Assembly (NCBI RefSeq): GCF_002887735.1
Contig: NZ_PKQP01000004.1
Location: forward strand, 62,001 to 126,000
Length of the DNA stretch: 64,000 nt
From: Stenotrophomonas bentonitica
GTDB lineage: Bacteria; Pseudomonadota; Gammaproteobacteria; Xanthomonadales; Xanthomonadaceae
Direction: 5' to 3'
Within the stretch, counting starts at the first letter, position 1, and each line of letters opens with the position of its first letter. The translations under genes were made by a program, and so were the position numbers. Below, in pieces: positions 30,875 to 40,775 of the stretch. The notes beneath the pieces were generated by a model that was not told the DNA's origin, searched no databases, and worked only from the letters and a program-made list of their open reading frames with translations.

Positions 30875-31295
30875 GAAAGGAAGAATAGAGGCAGTCAAGC
30901 TGAGTTGTCGAGAGCCCTGAGTTGGAGCCCCCCCTGATCCAGTTATGGCTTGGCGCTCGAGGGAGGGCGTCGCTTAAGCCCACTCCGATCAGATCGCATT
31001 GCCTCAGGTATCGCCGCGCCTGCTGCCGCTTCTGGCCGATAGCGGCCGCCCAGTAAGGATGGTGCCGGCCAGAGGCTGGAACTGGGCCTCACTGCTCTCT
31101 GGAACCGCGTCCTCCAGGCTCGTTCCAACGTCGAATGGGGCCTGGCCCCTCTCTCAGGCGTTGGGCGATTCTGCGCTGCTTATGGGATTCAGTAAGACCA
31201 TATCCGTACCACTAGGCTCACCGTTGGACTTTCAGGTTAAAAGGGCGCAGCGTTCGCTTCTCGCCCAACAGGGCCATTGATTTCGGAGAGCGCAG
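30875..31295. other. Non-coding interval upstream of the czc block and phosphatase
   Basis: About 420 bases. Overlapping open frames exist on both strands (30999-31280 plus, 30943-31128 minus), but neither has a ribosome site or recognisable content. It should hold the divergent promoters for the czc block and the phosphatase gene; no clear operator is visible. Confidence 0.4.
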
Positions 31296-31883
31296 GTGAG
31301 CAGAACAAGTAATTCTCATCCACTGCAGATTGCGACGCTGCCTATCGGCGTGAATGGCGGTGCGATCGGCGTTACCTTTGCACCGGGAAAATATCAGGAC
31401 GTCGCAATGACGGGGTCTTGGGCCCGAGACTTGGATATCGATCTGGCGTCGATAGTCGCGTGGGGAGCACAGCATCTGATCACGTTGATTGAGCCGTGGG
31501 AGTTCGAAGAGCTACGAATTACCTCCTTGGCAGAGCGTGCCAAAGCGCATGGCTTGATGTGGCACGGCCTACCGATTAAGGATGGTGCGGCTCCTGATGC
31601 ACGGCTGCTTCTGCCATGGCAATCCACAGGACCCCAGTTCGCAGCCGAGCTCTTGTCCGGAAGCAGGATCGTGGTGCACTGCAAAGGAGGCCTAGGGCGA
31701 GCGGGGACCGTGGCGTCGATGCTTCTCATTGACACGGGCTGCGCTCCAGACGGCATCGATGCGATCGCTAAGGTGCGCTCGGTGCGCCCTGGTGCAGTGG
31801 AGACTGCGGAGCAGGAAGAATTCATCCTGAATTGGCCTGCTCGCAGAGCCTCAAGTCTGGGGGTAGTCGCAATGCCCGGCTAA
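31296..31883 (+). CDS. Dual-specificity/CDKN3-like protein phosphatase
   Basis: A 195-residue cysteine phosphatase. The active-site loop is HCKGGLGRAG with C129 and R135 (the C-x5-R motif), and D96 in PIKDGAAPD is the likely general acid. The fold resembles cyclin-dependent kinase inhibitor 3-type dual-specificity phosphatases. The start is GTG 31296 behind GGAGAG. It is the last complete gene before the right border, 115 bases from the junction. A partner kinase is not visible in the island. Confidence 0.85.
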   Translation: MSRTSNSHPLQIATLPIGVNGGAIGVTFAPGKYQDVAMTGSWARDLDIDLASIVAWGAQHLITLIEPWEFEELRITSLAERAKAHGLMWHGLPIKDGAAPDARLLLPWQSTGPQFAAELLSGSRIVVHCKGGLGRAGTVASMLLIDTGCAPDGIDAIAKVRSVRPGAVETAEQEEFILNWPARRASSLGVVAMPG

Positions 31884-31997
31884 CCTACCCTTTACCGCCT
31901 TGGGCTGGAATACAAGAGGACGGAACTCCGCAGGTAGTCTGTAGGGAAGCCGCCGTAGGGGACGCAGTGCTGAACACTTTTCCTCGAACACATATAG

Positions 31998-32011
31998 TGC
32001 TGCTGTTCGTA
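31998..32011 (+). other. Candidate right attachment repeat of the island
   Basis: TGC-TGC-TGTT-C-GTA resembles the left-end TGC-GAG-TGTT-GTA. Host homology resumes at the Tyr codon at 32010. TACTGTTTTGC (32010-32020) is identical to the same place in the island's own gene copy and uses TGT and TTT codons unusual for this GC-rich host. The real crossover may therefore lie a few bases further right. Confidence 0.45.
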
Positions 32012-32858
32012 CTGTTTTGCCCGGCCCTCGCACGCCTATCTCAATCTCTCGCCCGGGCTGGACTTCGAGACCAAGCTGTTCGCCAAGACCAATGCGCCGC
32101 AGCTGCTGCGCAAGGAGTTCTCGCGCCCCGGCTACGTGCCGCAGCCGATCGCGCTGGGCATCAACACCGACGCCTACCAGCCGATCGAGCGCAAGCTCAA
32201 ACTCACCCGCCAGCTGATCGAGGTGATGCTGGAAACGCAGCACCCGTTCTCGCTGATCACCAAGAATGCGCTGGTCGAGCGCGACATCGACCTGCTCGCA
32301 CCGCTGGCGGAAAAGCAGCTGGTCAGCGTGCACTTCTCGGTGACCTCGCTGGACCCGCACCTGTCGGCGAAGCTGGAGCCACGCGCCTCGGCCCCGCATG
32401 CACGGCTGCGCGCGATGCGTCGCCTGAGCGATGCCGGCATCCCGGTCGGGGTAATGGTCGCGCCGGTGATCCCGTGGATCAACGATGCCGAACTGGAAGC
32501 CGTGCTTGAGGCCGCCCACGATGCCGGTGCCTCCACCGCCGGCTACGTGCTGCTGCGCCTGCCGCTGGAAGTGGCGCCGCTGTTCCGCGATTGGCTCGAC
32601 ACCCACCACCCGGACCGCGCCACGCACGTGATGAGCACCATCAACCAGCTGCGCGGTGGCAAGGACTACAACAGCGGGTTCGGCACGCGCATGCGCGGCG
32701 AAGGGGTCTACGCGGACCTGCTGTCCAACCGTTTCAAGCTGGCCCGCAAGCGCCTGGGCTTCGATGCGCAGCACAGCCATTGGCCGAAGCTGGACTGCAC
32801 CCGCTTCCTGCGGCCGTTGCCGCCGCGGGTGGACTCGCCCCAGGGCTCGCTGTTCTAA
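32010..32858 (+). pseudogene. 3' part of PA0069-family radical SAM gene, cut by the island
   Basis: Codons resume at YCFARPSHAYLNLSPGLDF and run to SPQGSLF, colinear with residues after the second cysteine of the CxxxCxxC motif in the intact island copy. Joined to 7241-7471, only about four codons (His-Gly-Cys-Val) of a normal gene are missing. Upstream in frame a stop (TAG, 31995-31997) lies only five codons before, so no fusion protein is made. An internal ATG at 32136 could start a truncated protein lacking the cluster-binding region, which should be inactive. Confidence 0.9.
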
Positions 32859-32961
32859 CCAGCGCCCCCGATGGACTTTGGGCCGCGCCCGCCCAACAAT
32901 CGGGCCAAGGCGCCGCGTCGCGGTGGTCTGACGTCCATATCGGATAGCCAGGGGGAACCCC

Positions 32962-33327
32962 ATGTCATCGGCAGCCACCTCGGCCGCGTCGAACGCGGCC
33001 AACATCGCGATCAATGCCGCCATCACCGCAGCGGTGCAGCAGCAGCGCGACGCGTTGATCGCACACTTCACCGGCCATCAGGCGCTGTCGCCGCAAAGCG
33101 CGATCGCGGCGGACGGCATCGACCCGGCACTCCATGCGCCACTGAAGTACTACCGCGACAACGGCGTCATCCGCGACGCGGGCGGTGATCGTCTCTATCT
33201 CGATCTGGACGTGCTGGCCGGGTTGAAGGCCAAGGCGAAGCGCACCGGGCGCAATGTGCTGATCACGGTGATGGTGTTGGCCGTGGTTGTGGTTGCCGGT
33301 GCTGTGTTGCTGGTGTTGGCGCGCTGA
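32962..33327 (+). CDS. Small protein with C-terminal membrane helix, function unknown
   Basis: A 121-residue protein beginning with an Ala/Asn-rich helix (SSAATSAASNAANIAINAAITAA) and a central region LKYYRDNGVIRDAGGDRLYLDLDVL. It ends in one hydrophobic helix (VLITVMVLAVVVVAGAVLLVLA), so it is a tail-anchored type protein. A GGGGG-containing ribosome site precedes ATG 32962. I do not recognise a function. It converges with the oxygenase gene, whose stop immediately follows. Confidence 0.72.
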   Translation: MSSAATSAASNAANIAINAAITAAVQQQRDALIAHFTGHQALSPQSAIAADGIDPALHAPLKYYRDNGVIRDAGGDRLYLDLDVLAGLKAKAKRTGRNVLITVMVLAVVVVAGAVLLVLAR

Positions 33328-34038
33328 TCAATTCCCACCAAACAATTTCTGCGCACTCTGGAAAAGAACCCAGCTCGTCGCAATGAACTTGTCCCCACCC
33401 TGCGGCCGGTTGCCCCGGTGCGTGTGGGTAAACGCAGTCGGTGCGATCAACAGGCTGCCCGTGCGCGGCGCGACCTTGCGGCCCTGGAACAGGAACTCGG
33501 TTTCGCCGGCGCCGAAATCGTCATTGAGGTAGAGCGTCCACAGCAGATGGCGGTGCAGCGTTTCGCCGGCCGGATCGCGTGGATACAGCTCGCAGTGCCA
33601 GTACGGATAGCCGCCCTCGCCCGCTGCATACCATTGCAGATTGATGGCACCGGGCCGCAGGCAGGTGCGGGCCAGGTCGGACAGCGTGGCGTCGTCCATG
33701 TCGGGGAAGTCCTCCGCCGCCAACCGGCGCGGTTGGCCCTGGCTGTCCTGGATCTGCAACATCAATGGCGAGATCAGGGCCTGTGGATAACGGCGTAGAT
33801 AAGTCAGCAAACCCTTGAAAACCGCCCGCTGCAGCACTGCTTCCGCCTGCCGCCACTCGGGGCGCCCGCTGATGCGAAGATCCTTGCTGTGCTTGAGTTC
33901 CGGGAACACACCGCTGCCCACTTCGCCCGGCTGCAACTGCGCACTGGATCGCATCTGGGCCTGCAGGGCCGCGCAGACCTCGTTGGGGACGGCGTTGTGG
34001 ATTACTTCGATGAAATCGAGCGGTGCGTCGGCAGTCAT
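33328..34038 (-). CDS. 2-oxoglutarate/Fe(II) oxygenase (prolyl-4-hydroxylase-like)
   Basis: A 236-residue protein from ATG 34038. The jelly-roll core shows the iron triad pattern: H148-x-E150 in PYWHCELYP, a distal histidine at 205-207 (TAFTHTHRG) and, ten residues later, K217 for 2-oxoglutarate binding. HxE in place of the more common HxD is a minor variation. The LYLNDDFGAGETEFLF and PRTGSLLIAP strands are typical of this superfamily. The substrate is unknown, with a protein or small molecule both possible. An upstream in-frame start overlapping the fbp side is rejected. Confidence 0.82.
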   Translation of the reverse strand: MTADAPLDFIEVIHNAVPNEVCAALQAQMRSSAQLQPGEVGSGVFPELKHSKDLRISGRPEWRQAEAVLQRAVFKGLLTYLRRYPQALISPLMLQIQDSQGQPRRLAAEDFPDMDDATLSDLARTCLRPGAINLQWYAAGEGGYPYWHCELYPRDPAGETLHRHLLWTLYLNDDFGAGETEFLFQGRKVAPRTGSLLIAPTAFTHTHRGNRPQGGDKFIATSWVLFQSAQKLFGGN

Positions 34039-34147
34039 GGGGTCATCCGTGGGCACGAATGGCCGATGGTGAACGCTGCCGTGGCCGATGTCACGCCGTT
34101 GCCACGTATCAACAGGGCTGACCGGATGGCCAGCCCTGTGTAGCAAA

Positions 34148-35164
34148 TCAACCCGCCGCGCTGTCGTGTTCGCGGTGGTAACGGGTGGCTTCTTCCACTT
34201 CATTGCGCGACCCGAGGAACACCGGCACGCGCTGGTGCAGCTGATCGGGCTGGATGTCGAGAATGCGCTTGCGGCCGGTGGTGGCGGCGCCGCCGGCCTG
34301 CTCGACCAGCAGGCCCATCGGGTTGGCTTCGTACATCAGGCGCAGCTTGCCGGCCTTGGAGGGATCCTTCGTGTCCCACGGGTAGATGAAGATGCCGCCG
34401 CGGGTCAGGATGCGATGCACGTCCGCCACCATGCTGGCGATCCAGCGCATGTTGAAGTTCTTGCCGCGCGCGCCTTCCTTGCCGGCCAGCAGGTCCTGCA
34501 CGTAGCCCTGCATCGGGGCTTCCCAATGCCGCTGGTTGGACATGTTGATCGCGAATTCCTGGGTGTCCGCCGGGATCTGCATGTCCGGCGTGGTCAGCAC
34601 GAACTCGCCCTTCTCGCGGTCCAGGGTGAACGCGTGCGTGCCGTGGCCGACGGTGAGCACCATCTGCGTGCTCGGCCCGTAGATGCAGTAGCCGGCCGCG
34701 ACCTGCGCGGTGCCCGGCTGCAGGAAGCTGGCATCGTTGGGCTGTTCGGTGCCCGGCGGGCAGCGCAGCACCGAGAAGATGGTGCCGACCGACACGTTGA
34801 CGTCGATGTTGGAGCTGCCATCGAGGGGATCGAACAGCAGCAGGAAGTCACCGCGCGGGTAGGTGTCCGGCACCGGCTGGCAGTGATCCATTTCTTCCGA
34901 GGCGCAGGCGGCGAGATGGCCTCCCCAGGCGTTGGCTTCCAGCAGGATCTCGTTGCTGATCACGTCCAGCTTCTTCTGCGCTTCGCCCTGCACGTTGCCG
35001 GTACCGGCTTCGCCGAGCACACCGCCCAGCGCGCCCTTGCTGACCGCGATGGAGATGCTGGTGCAGGCGCGGGCGACAACAGCGATCAGCTGGCGCAGAT
35101 CGGCGTTGATGCGGCCGGCATGTTGCTCTGCGATCAGATAGCGGGTCAGCGACGTCTGGGACAT
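34148..35164 (-). CDS. fbp: Class I fructose-1,6-bisphosphatase
   Basis: This enzyme hydrolyses fructose 1,6-bisphosphate to fructose 6-phosphate in gluconeogenesis. The 338-residue protein has the metal-binding [12 protein letters not shown] motif, the ASEEMD segment, and [20 protein letters not shown] near the end, all diagnostic of class I enzymes, and the usual length. The gene is separate from its neighbours. In an organism that uses Entner-Doudoroff-type catabolism (kdgK-eda in this window), Fbp is the gluconeogenic exit to hexose phosphates. Confidence 0.95.
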   Translation of the reverse strand: MSQTSLTRYLIAEQHAGRINADLRQLIAVVARACTSISIAVSKGALGGVLGEAGTGNVQGEAQKKLDVISNEILLEANAWGGHLAACASEEMDHCQPVPDTYPRGDFLLLFDPLDGSSNIDVNVSVGTIFSVLRCPPGTEQPNDASFLQPGTAQVAAGYCIYGPSTQMVLTVGHGTHAFTLDREKGEFVLTTPDMQIPADTQEFAINMSNQRHWEAPMQGYVQDLLAGKEGARGKNFNMRWIASMVADVHRILTRGGIFIYPWDTKDPSKAGKLRLMYEANPMGLLVEQAGGAATTGRKRILDIQPDQLHQRVPVFLGSRNEVEEATRYHREHDSAAG

Positions 35165-35281
35165 GGAATCAGGCGGCCTTCAGAGGAGAAGCGCCTATTG
35201 TCGCCCTTCGCCGGAGCCATTACGAGGCGCGGGCCGCCGTAACCGTTCCCACCGCGCGCAACGCGCTGCCGGCGCGGCAAA

Positions 35282-35308
35282 GAAAAACGGCCGCGCAGGG
35301 CGGCCGTT
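35282..35308 (-). terminator. Rho-independent terminator of the aminotransferase gene
   Basis: On the minus strand AACGGCCGC pairs with GCGGCCGTT around a short loop and is followed by TTTT. It lies 24 bases downstream of the aminotransferase stop codon. Confidence 0.85.
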
Positions 35309-35331
35309 CTGCTTCACAGGAGCACTACTGC

Positions 35332-36546
35332 TCAGCCCTTGCTGACGGTCGCCACGGCCTTGGCCACGTATGCCAGGTTGCCCTGGTTGAGTGCGGCCAC
35401 GCAGATGCGGCCGGTGCCGACGGCGTAGATCGCGAACTCGTCGCGCAGGCGGTCCACCTGGGCGCGGCTCAGGCCCGAGTACGAGAACATGCCGGCCTGG
35501 TCGTTGATGAAGGCGTACTCCGGTGCGCCGGCGGCGACCAGGTTCTCCACCAGACCGTGGCGCAGGGCGTGGATACGCTCACGCATCTCGGTCAGTTCCG
35601 CTTCCCACACCTGGCGCAGCTCAGCGCTGTTGAGCACGCCGGCCACCAGTGCCGCACCGTGGTTGGACGGGCTGGAGTAGATCGTGCGGATGATGCGCTT
35701 GACCTGCGACTGCACGGCCTTGGCCGCGTTCGCGTCCGGGGCGACCACCGACAGCGCGCCAATGCGCTCGCCATACAGCGAGAACGACTTGGAGTACGAG
35801 TTGGCGACCACGAAGCTGTCGATGCCGGCCTCGGCGATGATGCGCACGGCGGCGCCATCTTCGCTGATGCCCTTGTCGAAGCCCTGGTAAGCCATGTCGA
35901 TGAACGGGAACAGCTGGCGGTCCTTCAGCAGCTCGGCCACCTGCTTCCACTGCGCGACGGTGAGGTCGGCACCGGTCGGGTTGTGGCAGCACGCGTGCAG
36001 CAGGACCACGGTGCCCGGCTGCAGCTTGCCGAGGTCGGCCAGCATGCCGTCGAAGTCCACGCCATGGGTGGCGGCATCGAAGTAGGTGTAATCGACCACG
36101 TCGAAACCGGCCGCGCCGAACACCGCGCGATGGTTTTCCCAGCTCGGGTTGCTGATGGCGATGGTGGCGTGCGGCAGCAGCTTGTGCAGCAGGTCCGCGC
36201 CGACGCGCAGCGCACCGCTGCCGCCGATGGTCTGCGAGGTGGCCACGCGGCCAGCGGCCAGCAGCGGCGAATCCTTGCCGAAGACCAGCTCGCGGGTGGC
36301 CTGGTTGTAGGCCGGCAGGCCGTCGATCGGCAGGTAGCCGCGCGGTTTGGCGTCATTGGCCAGCTGCTGTTCGATCCTGTTCACGGCGCGGAGCAGCGGG
36401 ATGCGGCCGCTCTCGTCGTAATAGATGCCCACGCCCAGGTTGACCTTGGTCGGACGGCTGTCGGCGTTGTAAGCCTCGGTCAGGCCCAGGATCGGGTCGC
36501 CTGGGACCAGTTCCACATTTGCAAAGAAGGACACGGCGGTACTCAT
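35332..36546 (-). CDS. tyrB: Aromatic-amino-acid/aspartate aminotransferase (class I)
   Basis: A PLP-dependent transaminase of 404 residues that moves amino groups between aspartate or aromatic amino acids and 2-oxoglutarate. Key residues are in place: W136 (NPSWENH), N189 (CCHNPTG), D217 and Y220 (FIDMAYQGF), the Schiff-base lysine K253 in NSYSKSFSLYGER, and R261. The start at 36546 (MSTAVSFFANVELVPGDPIL) matches the family N-terminus; longer in-frame starts are rejected. Substrate preference between AspC and TyrB types cannot be fixed from sequence alone. Confidence 0.9.
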   Translation of the reverse strand: MSTAVSFFANVELVPGDPILGLTEAYNADSRPTKVNLGVGIYYDESGRIPLLRAVNRIEQQLANDAKPRGYLPIDGLPAYNQATRELVFGKDSPLLAAGRVATSQTIGGSGALRVGADLLHKLLPHATIAISNPSWENHRAVFGAAGFDVVDYTYFDAATHGVDFDGMLADLGKLQPGTVVLLHACCHNPTGADLTVAQWKQVAELLKDRQLFPFIDMAYQGFDKGISEDGAAVRIIAEAGIDSFVVANSYSKSFSLYGERIGALSVVAPDANAAKAVQSQVKRIIRTIYSSPSNHGAALVAGVLNSAELRQVWEAELTEMRERIHALRHGLVENLVAAGAPEYAFINDQAGMFSYSGLSRAQVDRLRDEFAIYAVGTGRICVAALNQGNLAYVAKAVATVSKG

Positions 36547-36710
36547 TCGGATGACGGAAGGGGGAGGGTGGCGCGACGCAGGATTGGCGGCAGAATCAGC
36601 CAAAACCGACCCATCGTAACAAAGCCCTGCCAAGGGCGCCGAGGCCGTCGTCACGTCATCTTCCGTACCATGGCGTGCGGCACGCCCATTTACCGAGGAT
36701 CCCGCCCCGC

Positions 36711-38837
36711 ATGCTCCGTCTTACCCCGCTGGCCCGCCATTGGGCGCTGGCCTCGGCCGTGTTGCTGCCGTCGCTGGCGCAGGCCCAGAACACCCCCGCT
36801 CCCACCGCCCCGATCGAGCGGCTGCCCACGGTCCAGGTCCAGGCTGCGCGCGTGGCGCAGGTGGCCGATATCGACCTGCCCGCCTCGCTGACCACGGTCT
36901 GGGTGGATGAAGACCGCACCGGCCCGCTGGCCCAGCTCTCCGAGGCGCTCAACGGCATCCCCGGGGTGGTCGCACGCGATCGTCAGAACTACGCGCAGGA
37001 CACCCAGCTCTCGATCCGTGGCTTCGGCGCGCGTTCGACCTTCGGCGTGCGCGGCGTGCGCGTGCTGGTGGACGGTGTGCCGGCCACCATGCCCGACGGC
37101 CAGGGCCAGCTCTCCCACGCCAGCCTGCTCTCGGCGCAGCGCGTGGAGGTGCTGCGCGGGCCGTTCTCGGCGCTGTACGGCAACTCCTCCGGTGGCGTGG
37201 TCCAGGTGTGGAGCGCGGACGGTGCCGAAGGCGACCCGTGGCGCCTGCGGCTGGATACCGGCAGCGACAACACTGTCAGCGCCGGCGCCCAGCTGCGCGG
37301 CGTGCAGGGGCCGATCCGCTACAACGTGGCCGCCAACCACTTCCGCACCGACGGTTGGCGCGATCACAGCCAGGCCCGGCGCGAGTCGGTCAACGCCCGG
37401 CTGGGCACCGATGTCGGCGGCGGCCAGCTGGATCTGGTCCTGAACTACTTCGATGCGCCCGACGCACAGGATCCGCTCGGCCTCACCCGCGCCCAGGTGC
37501 GCGAGAACCCGCGTCAGGCGACCGCGGTGGCTACCCAGTACAACACCCGCAAATCCGTGCGCCAGGCCCAGGCCGGGCTGGTCTTCACCCGAACGGAGGG
37601 CGCGCAGACCTGGCGTGCGATGGGCTATGCCGGCCAGCGCAGCGTGGAGCAGTACCTGGCGATCCCACCGGGGCCGCAGGCCAACCCGCTGCACGCCGGC
37701 GGGGTGATCAATCTGGACGGGGCCTATGGCGGCCTGGACGCGCGCTGGGCGTGGCACGGTGACTGGGCCGGCCGCCCGTTGGATGTGGTGATCGGTGCCA
37801 ATGCCGACCGTCAGCAGCAGCATCGCCGCGGTTACGAGAACTTCGTGGGTGATCAGGTCGGTATCAAGGGCCGCCTGCGCCGCGACCAGAGCGACCGGGT
37901 CGAGAACGTGGACCAGTTCGCGCAGGCGTGGTGGCAGTGGGCACCGCGCTGGTCGTTGCTGCTCGGTGTGCGCCACAGCACCGTCCGCTTCCGCTCCAAC
38001 GACCACTACATCACCGCCGGCAATCCGGACGACAGCGGATCGCGTCGCTACGAAGCGACCACGCCGGTGGCCGGCGTGGTGTTCCGCGCCAGCGATGCCT
38101 GGCGGCTGTACGCGTCGGCCGGGCGTGGCTTCGAGACCCCGACCTTCAACGAGCTGGGCTACCGCGCCGATGGCCAGGCCGGGCTGGCGCTGGATCTCTC
38201 GGCCGCCCGCAGCCGCAACCTGGAAGTCGGCAGCAAGTGGCATGGGCGCAGTGGCGCCCAGATCGAGGCGGCGCTGTTCCGCGCCGATACCGATGACGAG
38301 CTGGCGGTGGCGAGCAACAGCGGCGGCCGCAGTACCTACCGCAACATCGGCCGGACCCGCCGCCAGGGCGCGGAGGCCAGCTATGTACAGCCGCTGGGTG
38401 CGCAGGCGGATCTCACGCTGGCCTACACCTGGATCGAGGCCACCGTGCGCGACCCGTATGCGCTGTGCGCGGCCGCTGGCTGCAACACGGTGGCGGCCGG
38501 CTCACGCCTGCCGGGCGTACCCAGGCAGCAGTGGAACGCGCGGGTGCAGTACCGCCCGGGCCCGTGGCAGTGGGCCGCCGAGGTGGTGGCCTCCAGCGAC
38601 ACCGTGGTCAACGATGTGGCCACCGACAGCGCGCCGGGCTATGCCCTGTTGAACCTGGAGGTGTCGCGGCGCTGGACCACCGCGCAGGGCACGCTGCGGG
38701 CCTTCGCGCGGATCGACAATGCGCTGGACCAGCGCTACATCGGCTCGGTGATCGTCAACGACGGCAACCAGCGCTTCTTCGAACCCGGCCCGGACCGCCG
38801 CTACAACGTGGGCCTGCAGTGGCAGTGGGCGCCCTGA
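36711..38837 (+). CDS. TonB-dependent receptor, probably siderophore or ferric-citrate type
   Basis: A 708-residue outer-membrane receptor. Signal peptide (LARHWALASAVLLPSLAQAQ), TonB-box-like PTVQVQAARV, plug domain (QLSIRGFGARSTFGVRGVRVLVDG, VEVLRGPFSALYGNSSGGVV) and a 22-strand barrel follow. It ends GLQWQWAP rather than with the usual terminal aromatic residue. The plug resembles FecA/PfeA-like receptors more than the sugar receptors at 51-57 kb. The start at ATG 36711 has GAGGAT upstream. No adjacent regulator or ABC transporter identifies the ligand. Confidence 0.87.
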   Translation: MLRLTPLARHWALASAVLLPSLAQAQNTPAPTAPIERLPTVQVQAARVAQVADIDLPASLTTVWVDEDRTGPLAQLSEALNGIPGVVARDRQNYAQDTQLSIRGFGARSTFGVRGVRVLVDGVPATMPDGQGQLSHASLLSAQRVEVLRGPFSALYGNSSGGVVQVWSADGAEGDPWRLRLDTGSDNTVSAGAQLRGVQGPIRYNVAANHFRTDGWRDHSQARRESVNARLGTDVGGGQLDLVLNYFDAPDAQDPLGLTRAQVRENPRQATAVATQYNTRKSVRQAQAGLVFTRTEGAQTWRAMGYAGQRSVEQYLAIPPGPQANPLHAGGVINLDGAYGGLDARWAWHGDWAGRPLDVVIGANADRQQQHRRGYENFVGDQVGIKGRLRRDQSDRVENVDQFAQAWWQWAPRWSLLLGVRHSTVRFRSNDHYITAGNPDDSGSRRYEATTPVAGVVFRASDAWRLYASAGRGFETPTFNELGYRADGQAGLALDLSAARSRNLEVGSKWHGRSGAQIEAALFRADTDDELAVASNSGGRSTYRNIGRTRRQGAEASYVQPLGAQADLTLAYTWIEATVRDPYALCAAAGCNTVAAGSRLPGVPRQQWNARVQYRPGPWQWAAEVVASSDTVVNDVATDSAPGYALLNLEVSRRWTTAQGTLRAFARIDNALDQRYIGSVIVNDGNQRFFEPGPDRRYNVGLQWQWAP

Positions 38838-38847
38838 TCGGAGCGGC

Positions 38848-39774
<927 letters not shown>

Positions 39775-39827
39775 TCACGTGCTGCGCGGTACAGCTGCCC
39801 TCCCTGAAGTGTTGGAGTGGCGCCACC

Positions 39828-40769
39828 ATGGCCCGACCGATCTGGACCGGCACGCTGTCATTCGGGCTGCTCAATGTCCCGGTGTCGCTGATGTCCGGCG
39901 AACGCAATGTGGATCTGCACTTCCGGATGCTGGATTCGCGCGACCGCAAACCGATCCGCTTCGAGCGCGTCAACGCGGATACCGGCGAAGAAGTGCCGTG
40001 GAAGGATATCGTCAAAGCCTACGAGTACGACAAGGGCAGCTACGTCGTATTGGAAGAAGACGACATCCGCTCGGCCGCGCCGGAAAGTCATGAAGCGGTG
40101 GAGGTGGAGACCTTCGTCGATGCCGGCACGATCGATCCGCGCTACTACGAGAAGCCCTACCTGCTGGTGCCCGCCAAGAAAGCCGAGAAAGGCTACGTGC
40201 TGCTGCGCGAAACGTTGCGCAGCACCGGCAAGGTCGGCATCGCGCGGGTCGTGGTGCGCACCCGCGAGTACCTGTGCGCGGTGATGCCGCACGGCGACGC
40301 GCTGGTGCTGATGATCCTGCGTTATCCACAGGAACTGGTCGACCCGGACGAGTACAAGCTGCCCAGCGGCAGCCTCGCCGAGTACCGCATCAACAGCAAA
40401 GAAACGGCGATGGCCGAGCAGTTGATCGCCTCCATGTCCGGCGAATGGAAGCCGGATGAGTACCACGATGAATTCCGCGAGCGCCTGCACACGCTGCTGA
40501 AAAAGCGGATCAAGGCCAAGGGTGGCACCACCAAGGTGGAGGAAGAGCCGGCCCCGCGCGAGGACGATGCGACCAATGTGGTCGACTTCATGTCGTTGCT
40601 GCAGAAGAGCCTGGATGCCAAGAAGCGCACGCCGGCCGCCAAAAAGTCAGCAGCGAAGAAGGCCACGGCGAAGGTCGCCAAACCCGCTGCGGCCAAAAAG
40701 GCGACCAAGACAGCAGGCAAGGCGACCAAGAAAACCACCAAGCGCGCGCCCGCGCGCAAAGCCGGGTAA
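39828..40769 (+). CDS. ku: Non-homologous end joining protein Ku
   Basis: Bacterial Ku forms a homodimeric ring that binds DNA double-strand ends and recruits LigD. The 313-residue protein starts MARPIWTGTLSFGLLNVPV and shows the core beta-barrel segments (GEEVPWKDIVKAYEYDKGSYVVL, YYEKPYLLVPAKKAEKGY, VVVRTREYLCAV). It ends with a long Lys/Ala-rich tail from about residue 265 that probably helps DNA sliding. It precedes ligD by six bases, forming a two-gene NHEJ operon. The upstream in-frame start at 39738 is rejected because homologues begin at MARP. Confidence 0.95.
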   Translation: MARPIWTGTLSFGLLNVPVSLMSGERNVDLHFRMLDSRDRKPIRFERVNADTGEEVPWKDIVKAYEYDKGSYVVLEEDDIRSAAPESHEAVEVETFVDAGTIDPRYYEKPYLLVPAKKAEKGYVLLRETLRSTGKVGIARVVVRTREYLCAVMPHGDALVLMILRYPQELVDPDEYKLPSGSLAEYRINSKETAMAEQLIASMSGEWKPDEYHDEFRERLHTLLKKRIKAKGGTTKVEEEPAPREDDATNVVDFMSLLQKSLDAKKRTPAAKKSAAKKATAKVAKPAAAKKATKTAGKATKKTTKRAPARKAG

Positions 40770-40775
40770 GCCGAC

